Positions 45,450 through 55,112 of a stretch of DNA of 64,000 nt are shown piece by piece. This stretch comes from Haloarcula amylovorans (GTDB lineage Archaea; Halobacteriota; Halobacteria; Halobacteriales; Haloarculaceae). The DNA lies in NCBI RefSeq assembly GCF_004681185.1, contig NZ_SRIF01000003.1, forward strand, positions 186,001 to 250,000. Reading direction: 5' to 3'. Each line of letters begins with the position of its first letter. The first letter of the stretch is position 1. The notes beneath the pieces were generated by a model, which was not told the DNA's origin, made no database searches, and saw nothing but the letters and a program-made list of their open reading frames with translations. Position numbers and translations under genes: made by a program.

Positions 45450-47249
45450 GTGGATTCAACAGATGCATGGAGGAACATGAGCCGGTCAGTTGCTCGTGCG
45501 ACATCGACGGCAGATAGGACACTTTTCGACTTGCTCCGCTCCTGTCAAATGGGGGAGGCAGGCGCCATCGTCGGTGGACACATCGACCGGAACGAGCTCA
45601 GACAGGATCTCTACGTACCAACGCGCGAAGACGAAACGCTCACTGACTTCTTCGTCGATGAGTATACAGAAGACGGGCGTCTGCTGGTCATCACTGGCAG
45701 CGCCGGTGATGGCAAGAGCGCGTTGCTCTCAAGAGCCTACAAACAGGCCCAGGCAGAGGGCCATCCGCTCGACGAGTCGCACATCTGCATGGACGCGACG
45801 GCGTCCGATTCGAAGCACGAGACGTACGACGCGGCCCTGAAGCGGTTCCTCGACCGTGCCGAGGAGCGGCGTGCGTCGGGGCGTGGCTCCCGGTCTGGGA
45901 TCGCCATCAACCTCGGCCTGGCAATCGATTTCTTCGATCGGCAGGGGCATGCCGAGGAGTTTCCGGAGATCTGGGCCGGGATCGATCAGGTTCGTACTGA
46001 GCGTGAGTACACAGATCCGGAGGCCAATATCGAGGTCCTGAATCTCGGGCACCGAAAACTGTACGAGACAGCACCCGGCCACCTTGGTGAGGGTCTCCTG
46101 GAGAGTATCGTCGAAAAATTCGCGTTCGAGGACCCACAGAGTCCGTTCCACGATGCGTTCAGACGAGAGCAAGACCGCTGTCCTAACCCCAAGGACTGCC
46201 CGCTACACTTCAACGCGGCGCAGTTTGCGAAGCCCATCGTCAGAGAGCAAATCACCAGACTGATCGCCGCCAGTGGGATCATCGAGACCGCGTATCTGAA
46301 CCCGCGGTCAATCCTGGACAAGATCTCTTCGATGATCCTGCCACCGTCGCTACAGCGAGTCGATGAGGCCGGTGACTGTCCAGTCGGTGCGGCTATCGAC
46401 CCAAAGAGGGTCTCACCGGAGGTGCTGCTGTGGAATAGCGTGTTCGATACCCTCGGTTCCAGCGGTGAAGAGAACGCTGGGTACATCGATCCCGCAGCGC
46501 ACTCAAGTGTCAGTCTCGATCAGGAGCTCCTGGGGTGGGGAGCGGATCGCGATCGGCTCCGGGAGTTGCTCGGTGAGACTCCGCTCATAGAGACTGCCGA
46601 CGTGGCGACGAAGATTCGGACGGCATTACGCCGTGTCTACCTCCTTGACGAATCGGTCGTGAGCGGCAGCATCCAGACGAAACTCGAAACCGATACATTC
46701 CAGGAGTTCATTGGGGCTCTGACCTATCTGAACCAAAGTGACACTGATGAGAGTGAGACGAGCGTCTCGTCGAGTCACTCGACGGAGGTACTCGACACCG
46801 TGATAACCTCACTTCAGGGGTGGAGCGGGTCAACCAATGAGAGCGACTACATAGAGTTCGTCGACGGCGTGAAGTCGACGGACTATCGGTTCCTCTCGAA
46901 GTGGACCCAGCCCACGCCCGACCAGGACGAATCGGTCCGACAGACTACCGAAGAGACAACCCCCGGCCAGATGTGGATCGTCCTCAAACCGGAAGGGACC
47001 GATGTCACCGTCCCGGTGCCGGTGACGTTCGAGCTCTATCAGCTGATGGGTCAGATCGGAATGGGGTACAACCCGAATGCGCTGGACATGGAGCGGTCGG
47101 AGGGGATGCGCCTGATCCAGTCCCGCTTGTCGGAGTTCACGAACAAACACGAACTCGTCCGCGTAGTCAACAAGCTCGACGAGGAGCTGTTCCGGGTTCG
47201 GGAGGCCGGGTTCGATGACATCGAGATCGTCTCGGGTGATCACCGATGA
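45450..47249 (+). CDS. dptF: Phosphorothioation-dependent restriction protein DptF
   Basis: 599 aa from a GTG; an ATG at 45477, preceded by GGAGG at short spacing, is an alternative that removes 9 residues. Walker A is GSAGDGKS at residues 83-90, followed by the family features HICMDATASDS and GIAINLGLAIDFF, as in bacterial DptF (DndF). The length also fits. DptF is an ATPase of the DptFGH complex that attacks DNA lacking phosphorothioate marks. Its TGA overlaps the dptG ATG. Haloarchaeal Pbe proteins of the Dnd-linked PbeABCD system are a possible alternative name for this set. No dnd gene lies nearby. Confidence 0.7.
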   Translation: MDSTDAWRNMSRSVARATSTADRTLFDLLRSCQMGEAGAIVGGHIDRNELRQDLYVPTREDETLTDFFVDEYTEDGRLLVITGSAGDGKSALLSRAYKQAQAEGHPLDESHICMDATASDSKHETYDAALKRFLDRAEERRASGRGSRSGIAINLGLAIDFFDRQGHAEEFPEIWAGIDQVRTEREYTDPEANIEVLNLGHRKLYETAPGHLGEGLLESIVEKFAFEDPQSPFHDAFRREQDRCPNPKDCPLHFNAAQFAKPIVREQITRLIAASGIIETAYLNPRSILDKISSMILPPSLQRVDEAGDCPVGAAIDPKRVSPEVLLWNSVFDTLGSSGEENAGYIDPAAHSSVSLDQELLGWGADRDRLRELLGETPLIETADVATKIRTALRRVYLLDESVVSGSIQTKLETDTFQEFIGALTYLNQSDTDESETSVSSSHSTEVLDTVITSLQGWSGSTNESDYIEFVDGVKSTDYRFLSKWTQPTPDQDESVRQTTEETTPGQMWIVLKPEGTDVTVPVPVTFELYQLMGQIGMGYNPNALDMERSEGMRLIQSRLSEFTNKHELVRVVNKLDEELFRVREAGFDDIEIVSGDHR

Positions 47250-48649
47250 GCGATGCCGAGAAAAGCCTGGGCCGGCGCATCAGTCGGGTCATCGACGATG
47301 GCTTCTTCCCGACCTCCCCAGCTGCGACACTCCGAGAGGCGATCTTCTCCGAGATACTCGCTGGCGTCCTCGGGTCCTCACCGACGACCAACGAGATGGA
47401 CGAGATCCAAGCGACCTTCGAGGCCCACGATGCGGTCAGCGACGAGGTCGCAGACCAGGCCTGGGATGTCTTCGAAGCAACGTACACGACCACCGGCGCG
47501 CGCGGTGCTCGCGGGAAGAAGGCAAAGCGCTACGTCATCCCGTTCCATCCGACGATCGCGGAGCACATTCAGCCCCACGAGACCCGGAACTGGGGCCAAT
47601 GGTATCGGATGCTGATGACAGCTGGAGACCCGCCAAAGTTCAACAGGGACCTACATGAGGACTTTGTCTCCCGCCTGGAGGGGCTCGAGCCCTCGAACCT
47701 TTTCGAAGAGGTGTTCGTCGACGTCGCCGCGAAGATCGAGACTGATGACATCGGAGAACCGGCAACCGAACCGTTGCGGCCGTACATCAACGACTGTGCA
47801 GAGGCGTTTCAGGACGATCTCCGCCGGTGGCTACAGGACGAGTACGACTCACCATCGAACTGGCTGGGGTCGACGAAGGACCTGTTTTGCTTTTATTTCA
47901 TGATGTACTACGTCCAGCTGGCGCTGAATCTGGAGCGGGAATTCTCGGCGCTGGCTGACGATGCACAGGAGTACACGCCCGGCACTCTTCCCGTTCACTT
48001 CGGCATGTGGGACGAGAAGGCGTCAAAAGACCGCCAGTTCTCCCAAGAGTGGTACGAGCGGGATCAGCGGGGCATTCAGGGCCACATTTACGACTCTTGG
48101 GGACGCCTCTCTGTGCTTAACGTGATCGCCGAGGTGGCCGACGAGCAGACAGGGCACGATTTGGCGGCACTCACACTTTCGGAGGCGATGAGGCTTCCAG
48201 ACGAGACTCGCCAGAAGTGCATCGAGAAGCTTCGGGGGTACGTGGACGACCCTGAGCGGATCAACACACTGCCCGAGGCAGCGCAGGCTATGACACGGAC
48301 GGTCCGGAGCTACTACGAAGGGAAAAAGAAGTCGAATCAGACCCCGATATCGATGGGCGTTAACGTCGTTCGCCAGCTCGGTGACGGCGGTGAGCGTAAG
48401 TATTGGCGGACACAGCGGAAAGTCGGTCCGACGTTCCGACTGAATCGCGGTGCGTTGCGGTTCTTTGCCAGGTTATTCGCCATGGATGAAAACGACACAC
48501 ATTACGACGAGTTCGTGAGCTATCTCGAACGCCGTGGGATCTATCTCGACTCCCAGAGCGACAACAGAGCCCTCGAAGAGCTGGATGAGATGGGAATGAT
48601 CGACCGTCAGAGCGACAGTGGAGGTGCTGTCTATGTCCGGTCTCTTTGA
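47246..48649 (+). CDS. dptG: Phosphorothioation-dependent restriction protein DptG
   Basis: 467 aa, the usual DptG size. No catalytic motif was seen. A central hydrophobic helix (LFCFYFMMYYVQLALNL, about residues 212-228) is a notable family-like feature, and the C-terminal 90 residues look like a winged-helix domain (FRLNRGALRFFARLF, then ALEELDEMGMIDRQSDSG). The assignment depends mainly on its place between dptF and dptH and on length. It overlaps dptF by 4 bp and dptH by 17 bp. DptG is thought to hold the restriction complex together. Confidence 0.62.
   Translation: MSDAEKSLGRRISRVIDDGFFPTSPAATLREAIFSEILAGVLGSSPTTNEMDEIQATFEAHDAVSDEVADQAWDVFEATYTTTGARGARGKKAKRYVIPFHPTIAEHIQPHETRNWGQWYRMLMTAGDPPKFNRDLHEDFVSRLEGLEPSNLFEEVFVDVAAKIETDDIGEPATEPLRPYINDCAEAFQDDLRRWLQDEYDSPSNWLGSTKDLFCFYFMMYYVQLALNLEREFSALADDAQEYTPGTLPVHFGMWDEKASKDRQFSQEWYERDQRGIQGHIYDSWGRLSVLNVIAEVADEQTGHDLAALTLSEAMRLPDETRQKCIEKLRGYVDDPERINTLPEAAQAMTRTVRSYYEGKKKSNQTPISMGVNVVRQLGDGGERKYWRTQRKVGPTFRLNRGALRFFARLFAMDENDTHYDEFVSYLERRGIYLDSQSDNRALEELDEMGMIDRQSDSGGAVYVRSL
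48620..48626 (+). promoter_or_regulatory. Shine-Dalgarno site that decides the dptH start
   Basis: GGAGGTG lies within the last codons of dptG and ends 6 bases before the ATG at 48633. Strong ribosome sites are uncommon in this window, and this one favours 48633 over the GTG at 48618, which would lie inside the site. Confidence 0.65.
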
Positions 48650-51600
48650 ACAGGAACTTGCGAACCACACCAAGCAATATCTGGAGGCAAACCCACCGCG
48701 AGGTGGCCAGATTCTACTTGCCGAGTTCCACAGCGGTGAACTTGCGGATTCCTACGCCGCTGGGCTGGTCGACACACTCACCGGTGACCGCGAGGCTGCC
48801 GTCGCCAATCCCGGTTCCGGTGATCTGGATGCCTTGCCGACCTACGAGACGGCCGATGGCGTTCCGGTGGACATCATCCGAGTGGTCCCGGAGATCGACG
48901 ATCGCTCGACGGCAGCCCCATATCAGGTCACTCAAGGGTTCGCGACGCGGATGCGAAACGAAATTTCGGCCTCTGTCGAGACAGAGACGCCCCGCTCGAT
49001 GATCATGGTGCTGGAGACCGACACCAGTCTGGACACGCTGGAGGCGTCCGAGGAGCTCTTCGGTGACGACGCCCCGATCAACTTGGAGTCGTTCCGCGAC
49101 AGTGTCCTCGATCCGTCGACATGTGACAGTCCGCAGGGGCGGGCGCTGCTCCGTGGCCTGCTCACCTCGTTGCGTGAGGAGGCCGGCTACACAGAGGACG
49201 TCGAAGTCCTCGAGACACTCTGTAAGATTCGGGCGAAGGTTGACCAGAAGGACGCACTAGCGCTCCAGGACCTGATCAGCGAACTGCCGCAGTTCATACG
49301 TGAAGACCAAGCACTGGGCGAGGACTGGTTCGACCAGCAGCAGGACGAGGAGACGCTGCAGGAGATGATCGAGGAGTCCCTTGAGGACAACCGGGATCAC
49401 GCCAAACAACTGCAGCGGGCCCACAGAGCCGGAACGGATACGGAAAGTCGACTCTCCTCTGAGTACAAGCAGTCGTTCGTTGATCAGGTGCTCGACTCAC
49501 ACGACTGGTCCGAGATCGGCCACTCCGAGGCGCGCAAGGGCACGAAGAAGGGTGGCGTGATTCGCTTCGACTCACTGTCTGTCGATGCGACCGATCATCG
49601 CCTGTACGAGCCGATCGACACGGACTGGATCGAGCGGTCCATACTCGCCAGAACTGATGACGGTGAAGTGCGACTCAGCGCCGAGTTCGTCAACGACATC
49701 AAGGACACGCCGCGTGAGTTTCGGGGGCCGGATGGCGACGAGGTCGGTCGGGTGTCCAAGCGCAACGAGATCGTCACTGCGACGATCGAGGATCTGCCCG
49801 ACGACCGACCCTGGTTCGGCGAACTGTTGTTCTGGGTCGGCAAGAAGACCAAACGTGGGAAGCCAACTCACGTATTCAAACTCGCCGTCGTTCCGGACTG
49901 GTTCTTCACGGCCACTCAGAGCGTCTCGCTCGATGTGGATATGGAGTCCGAGGCGTTCATCTCGAATGGCGATGACAAGATCTCACTTCAGGCTCTCGAG
50001 GACCTCCGATTCAAGTCGGAACCCAAAGAGGTTGATCTCCGTGAAGACAATACAATCACGTTCGATTCACCGCTGACGATCGACCCGAACCCCCCGGATG
50101 TGGTCGAGCGAGTGACGTGTCAGATCGCACCGCTGGAGGGCGTGCCGATCCGGATCGACTTCTTGACCGAAGTCTCGACAGCAGACCCCGAGGCGGTCAC
50201 GTTCCCGCTGATGCTCGCAGCGATCGTCGAGCCCGACCGCTGGGCAGCCAAGGATCTCACGCTCCCGGATGCGATGGACATCGACACCGATCGGGGTGAG
50301 ATCTACACGGCGGCAGACAACGGCATCCGACTGGAGGACGAGGCGCTCGAACTCATCCAGATCGAGGAGCAGATCATCGACGATCGCACGTTGCTGCCAC
50401 GCCTAATCGAGGGCGACGAGGTCGATTTCGGCGACCCGACGGGCGACGACTCGAATATCCCCGACGCGCTGCAGCAGGCATATGACGACCTCTTTACCCA
50501 CCTCGAGGACCGCGGCCGAACGCCGTCGACCGACTCGTGGGACAACCCGACGAAGACACGCGTCGAGGCTGTCGTCAATGCGTATGTCGAGGCCATCGAT
50601 GCCATCGACTCACAGAAGGTGTTCGGCCCGTACGAGCCCCTGCGGGACGTCTGCACCATCAAGTCGGAGACGACCGAGAAGGTGTGGCTGACGCCGTTCC
50701 ATCCACTTCTGCTCGCCTACGGCCTGCGGATTGCAACCTGGCGGGACTCGGAACTGCTCCCTGGGGGGACGAACGCGGGCTTCCGACGCGACCAGTTCAT
50801 CTCGAAGTTCAACGCCAACGGGCTGCACCCATACCGGACGATTGACCGCTCGAAGGAGAGTCTCCTGCGGGGGTTACCCTACGCCGACAACCCGCTGTGG
50901 ACGGTCTACTCGCCGATCGAGTCACCCGGGTCGATCACTCCGCGTTACATGGAGCGGGTCGTCCGGGACAAGCTGTACACGTTTGTCCAGGCGTTCCCGA
51001 CGCTCTTCGAGCTTCACCCTGGCCGGAACATCGAACTCAATTTGATCCACATGGGCGATCTCCGCCCGGTCGTCAAGGGTCTCTACGAGTTCTACAGGAA
51101 GATCGAGAAGACGGACGTACATCCACCGCGGATCCTCCTTCGCATCTACGGGGACGACTCCGAGGGGGAGGCCCTAGAGCGGTTCTTCACGGAGAGCGCC
51201 GAATCGCGGCTCCGGCAGAACCTCGAGAAGAAGAACGACGAGCTCGTGGATCGGCTGCGCTCACACGTGACCTACGTGCGCGCTGGTGAGTACATGGGCA
51301 ACCAGCACGAGGCCCACCTGACGTTTTTCCGGGGGCTGCTCGATGAGAACCCAGGCGTCATCGACATCGGTGAGCTTCCCTCGGGGATGTTGAACGGGGC
51401 GCTGTTTCCCCGGGAGTCGATCGACGTCGAATCGACTGGAAAGGACACGGTTTACACTGTCGGCTTCAGCTGTGACGACTCGGAGACGGGGCTGATCTAC
51501 GACGTCGCCAAACGGACGAACGCCTTGGAGGCCGGCAAGTGGAACAACTCCTACCACCCCCACCAGACGGTGAAGAAGAACATCGAGTCGAAACAGGGGA

Positions 51601-54308
51601 CCGATCTCACGGGTCTCTGGGATGATTCCCTATGGGTCGTCCACGTCCAGCCGAACGTCGGCATCGACTTCTACGTCCGTTCGGACGCCGAACTTCAGTC
51701 GGCCGACGGCCGGGTGATGATCCACTACAGCGACCAGTACGACTCCTCGTCACCCGACTACGACGTCATTACGTCGACGAACAAGCGCACGCCGTATCTC
51801 ACAGCCCTCACCCGGGCGCTGGACGATGCGAACTTGGGGAACCTGCTGGACCCAGAGACAGTGCTCTCGCTGCTGGTCGCGATCGATGGGGAACTAGCGC
51901 TCGATCTCCAGCAGGCAGAAGAGACCGAGGTCGTCGAGACCATCGGGTTTGTCGGTGGTCTAGCGCTGAGTCAGCGCCTGCTGGACAGATCGGCCCCTGA
52001 CCACATCTGGGTCCCACTCAGTCTGAACGAACTCTCCAGGCATGACCGGTCGTACAAGGGATCCAACGAGGGGCTTCTCCAGTACGACGGCACAGGGAAG
52101 GCCAGCGACGATCTCTGTTTCGTCGGCATTCCACGCGATCCAGAGCGGACTGCGCTGAAGCTCTGGCTGGTCGAGACCAAAGGCGGTGGGTCCCACATTT
52201 CGACTGGTCGCGAGCAGATTCAGGGGGCACTCGACAATCTTACGGACATCTTCCAGCCTGACGACCAGCACGCCGACGATGCGATCCTGCACGGTGAGTT
52301 CGGGAAGGTCGTCCTCGACGTCGCCCGCAGGATGGCCAGCTACAACGTGATTGAATCCGAGACGCTCGAGACCATCGAGACCCGCCGTCGCTCGTTCCTG
52401 GAGGGCGATTTCTCGGTCCACTTCCTCGAGGATTCCAAGGGTCATATCGGCGAAGTGATCCGGGTTAGGGAGGACGCACCCTACTCCAAGATCAAATCGA
52501 AAGACGGTGTCCGCTCCATCGAGACCCCCATCAAGGCGCTTCGGCTGCTCGACGAGACTGACATCGGGGGCGTCCTGCCCGACCTCGACCTAGAGGAGCT
52601 GTCCTTTGAGTTGGACGACGTCGAATCAATAGGCGCTGATCGGACTGAGCCGCCGGTAACCGGAATCGAAACGGCTGCTGACGCAGCTGAGACAGCTGGC
52701 ACAGCGGATCCCACTGCGGATACCGAGCCTGAGGCAAGGATGACCGACGAACTGACGCTCGGCGACGATGCTGAGCAAACGACCGATGACGTGGGGGCTG
52801 TCGAGGATCCCGAAACCGAGCTCGCCGAGAATGGCGATACGTCTGTGACTGACGACGACGCCGATACGGCTGGCACGAGTGCCACTCAATCCGACGTGGA
52901 AGCTGATATGGATTCAACCGAGGTAGCCGATACTGATGAAGCAGTGGCCGCAGATGCCAGTTCTGATGGTGCCACCAAGCCAAAAGCCAACGAGGGAGAG
53001 ACGGCTTCCGATGGCGATTCGGCGGATGGGTCTAGAACAGAGACTGCCACAGTTTCAGACTCCCCCGACGACGAACAGGGCGATCAGGGGGCTTCGAATG
53101 CTGTCGAGGCGGCTGAGTTAGCCGGCGACGCCACGTCGCCCGAGTCCGAGGCAGACGGAATCAATGAACGGCTCACGGCAGTCACGCGAAACTTGGCCGA
53201 GAGCCCTGAGCCCACCACCGACATCAACAAGGGTGAACTCGCCTCGAACATCCACGATGGCTTCGAGTCGCTGGGCGTCGACGTGCACCCGCCAAACCCC
53301 TCTAACATCTCGATCGGCCCCCGGAAGATCGGCGTCGACGTGCTGCCCAAGGAGGGCCAGAAGATCGAGGGTGTCCTGAACAATCTCGATTCACTCAGTG
53401 TCCACATCCAGGCTCATGGGAGCATCGTCGGCAAACCTAACCCGTCGAAAGGGGCTGTCCGGCTCGAGATTCCCCACGATAACCCCCAAGACATCTATCT
53501 CCGCGAGGGTTTCGAGACACTGGGCCAAGAGTTGGTCGAGCCATTGACGATCCCCCTGGGTGTCGACACGGAACGGCAGCACCACGCGCTGACGCTGCCC
53601 GACGAGCGCCACGCACTCATCGCCGGGGCGACCGGCTCCGGGAAGTCGAACTTCCTGAGTGCGGTGATCTGCAGCCTTGTGGCGACCCACACGCCCGACG
53701 AGGTGTCCCTGAGTCTCCTCGACCCGAAGGGCGTCGACTTCGGCCGGTTTGCTTCGGTGCCACACGTCCAAACGTACGAGGACACGCCGAACGCCTGTGC
53801 TCAGCGACTCCTGCAGCTCGTCAACGAGCGGCTCCCGGAGCGCAAGGAGGTGCTTCGGTCTGCAGGTGTTCCGTCCGTCGCCGAGCTGAACGAGAATGCC
53901 GACCTGCTCGACGAGGATCCGCTACCCTACCATGTCGTGGTCGTGGACGAGTATGCGGACCTCAAGATGTCTGTCGAGGACGAGGACGCATTCGAGGACG
54001 CCGTGACGCGGCTGGCACAGGTCGGCCGCGCGCTGGGCTTCATCATCCTCCTAGCGACGCAGCGGCCCTCGGCCGACATCGTCTCCGGGAAGATCAAGGC
54101 CAACTTCCCCTGTCGCATCAGCTTCCGGCTGCCTTCGAACACGGACTCACGCGTGATCCTCGATCAGCCCGGGGCTGAGGACCTCGAGGGTGCTGGCGAC
54201 ATGATCACTAAGACGCAGGCAGGTGATGAGTATCACCTGCAGGGGTATCGGTTGACTTTGCCCGACGCGTCAGCGATCATCGACTGGGCAGTTGATCATG
54301 ACATCTAA
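48633..54308 (+). CDS. dptH: Phosphorothioation-dependent restriction protein DptH with FtsK/HerA-type ATPase
   Basis: 1891 aa. The C-terminal motor domain has Walker A GATGSGKSN near residue 1664, Walker B VVVVDEYADLKM near 1767, and FtsK-like ILLATQRPSADIV and CRISFRLPSNTDSR; it would translocate DNA. Before it, about residues 1335-1515 are a low-complexity linker made mostly of Asp, Glu, Ala, Thr and Ser. The first 1300 residues are a folded region without recognised motifs, apart from a piece with LVETKGGGSH near 1185 that resembles the ExK end of a PD-(D/E)xK nuclease. DptH is the large subunit of DptFGH. The linker is much longer than expected for the family and fits salt-adapted proteins. 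Confidence 0.72.
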   Translation: MSGLFEQELANHTKQYLEANPPRGGQILLAEFHSGELADSYAAGLVDTLTGDREAAVANPGSGDLDALPTYETADGVPVDIIRVVPEIDDRSTAAPYQVTQGFATRMRNEISASVETETPRSMIMVLETDTSLDTLEASEELFGDDAPINLESFRDSVLDPSTCDSPQGRALLRGLLTSLREEAGYTEDVEVLETLCKIRAKVDQKDALALQDLISELPQFIREDQALGEDWFDQQQDEETLQEMIEESLEDNRDHAKQLQRAHRAGTDTESRLSSEYKQSFVDQVLDSHDWSEIGHSEARKGTKKGGVIRFDSLSVDATDHRLYEPIDTDWIERSILARTDDGEVRLSAEFVNDIKDTPREFRGPDGDEVGRVSKRNEIVTATIEDLPDDRPWFGELLFWVGKKTKRGKPTHVFKLAVVPDWFFTATQSVSLDVDMESEAFISNGDDKISLQALEDLRFKSEPKEVDLREDNTITFDSPLTIDPNPPDVVERVTCQIAPLEGVPIRIDFLTEVSTADPEAVTFPLMLAAIVEPDRWAAKDLTLPDAMDIDTDRGEIYTAADNGIRLEDEALELIQIEEQIIDDRTLLPRLIEGDEVDFGDPTGDDSNIPDALQQAYDDLFTHLEDRGRTPSTDSWDNPTKTRVEAVVNAYVEAIDAIDSQKVFGPYEPLRDVCTIKSETTEKVWLTPFHPLLLAYGLRIATWRDSELLPGGTNAGFRRDQFISKFNANGLHPYRTIDRSKESLLRGLPYADNPLWTVYSPIESPGSITPRYMERVVRDKLYTFVQAFPTLFELHPGRNIELNLIHMGDLRPVVKGLYEFYRKIEKTDVHPPRILLRIYGDDSEGEALERFFTESAESRLRQNLEKKNDELVDRLRSHVTYVRAGEYMGNQHEAHLTFFRGLLDENPGVIDIGELPSGMLNGALFPRESIDVESTGKDTVYTVGFSCDDSETGLIYDVAKRTNALEAGKWNNSYHPHQTVKKNIESKQGTDLTGLWDDSLWVVHVQPNVGIDFYVRSDAELQSADGRVMIHYSDQYDSSSPDYDVITSTNKRTPYLTALTRALDDANLGNLLDPETVLSLLVAIDGELALDLQQAEETEVVETIGFVGGLALSQRLLDRSAPDHIWVPLSLNELSRHDRSYKGSNEGLLQYDGTGKASDDLCFVGIPRDPERTALKLWLVETKGGGSHISTGREQIQGALDNLTDIFQPDDQHADDAILHGEFGKVVLDVARRMASYNVIESETLETIETRRRSFLEGDFSVHFLEDSKGHIGEVIRVREDAPYSKIKSKDGVRSIETPIKALRLLDETDIGGVLPDLDLEELSFELDDVESIGADRTEPPVTGIETAADAAETAGTADPTADTEPEARMTDELTLGDDAEQTTDDVGAVEDPETELAENGDTSVTDDDADTAGTSATQSDVEADMDSTEVADTDEAVAADASSDGATKPKANEGETASDGDSADGSRTETATVSDSPDDEQGDQGASNAVEAAELAGDATSPESEADGINERLTAVTRNLAESPEPTTDINKGELASNIHDGFESLGVDVHPPNPSNISIGPRKIGVDVLPKEGQKIEGVLNNLDSLSVHIQAHGSIVGKPNPSKGAVRLEIPHDNPQDIYLREGFETLGQELVEPLTIPLGVDTERQHHALTLPDERHALIAGATGSGKSNFLSAVICSLVATHTPDEVSLSLLDPKGVDFGRFASVPHVQTYEDTPNACAQRLLQLVNERLPERKEVLRSAGVPSVAELNENADLLDEDPLPYHVVVVDEYADLKMSVEDEDAFEDAVTRLAQVGRALGFIILLATQRPSADIVSGKIKANFPCRISFRLPSNTDSRVILDQPGAEDLEGAGDMITKTQAGDEYHLQGYRLTLPDASAIIDWAVDHDI

Positions 54309-54865
54309 TTGCACTGAGTTTGCTGGATAGAGACGCCTAGTTATTGTAGAATTTTACTGTGTCACATCGATCGCAGTAGACCTGTCACTCGAATACTGGC
54401 GGTTCGATAGTTTCGGAATTGACATTGGCCGACTGATGATCATTTGAATTGAGTTTCGATTTGACAGTCAAAGTCCCTAACTGAGACCTATTACTGAGCG
54501 AGGGTTTCAATAAAGCCATATACTCGAACCATCCACCCCAAGGGCAAGCGACTGATAGAGACTGACGCTGATAATGAGCGCACGATCACAGTCACCGACT
54601 AACAGGTGCTCGATATCAGCATAGCGGAGGCAGCCAACAATAGGAGGCCACATTTCGGAGTGTCTTCAACTTAGATGACTCCGTCATCGGTACGGTGTAC
54701 GACCGCAACGAGAAAACCCGTGCCACTTCCGACTACGCCGAACCGATAGCATCATCTTGCATATTATGCAATCTCTTGCGTAATGTGCCAAAAGATTGCG
54801 GCGCTCGTGAACGGATCCTGCTGGATTGTGGGTCAAATGTTGATGTGTTTTCTTGCATGACGCTG
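54309..54865. other. Intergenic region after dptH with scattered decayed coding sequence
   Basis: No intact gene. A piece around 54530-54600 reads PKGKRLIETDADNERTITV before a stop, and 54695-54800 has another short open stretch, so this may be the site of one or more decayed genes. No repeats or RNA structures were recognised. The composition is more A+T-rich than dptH. Confidence 0.35.
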
Positions 54866-55052
54866 CCTCTCTTCTTGCGCACTCGCCGCCATAGCGGTAG
54901 AACGTCTCAACGCGGGTGACGTGAAGTTTGTATGTGTCGTGACGACCGATATCGATGCTGGCGAGGGGATTATCTCCGCGCTCTCAAACAACGGATTCGA
55001 CAGTCGTGTCCAGTTCAAAAATTGCTTGGAGTTAATCGAGGAGAGTACCTGA
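54866..55052 (+). pseudogene. C-terminal remnant of an unrecognised gene
   Basis: In one frame, after an in-frame TGA, the DNA reads about 60 residues including ALAAIAVERLNAGDVKF, VCVVTTDIDAGEGIISAL and FKNCLELIEEST before a TGA at 55050-55052. The composition is that of a real protein end, with alternating strand and helix, yet there is no start codon or upstream domain. The parent family was not recognised. Confidence 0.4.
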
Positions 55053-55112
55053 GGCAGGGTACTGCGAGAGGCCACCTGAGAAATCCTCTTGTGTTCGGTA
55101 TGGAGTTGTAAC

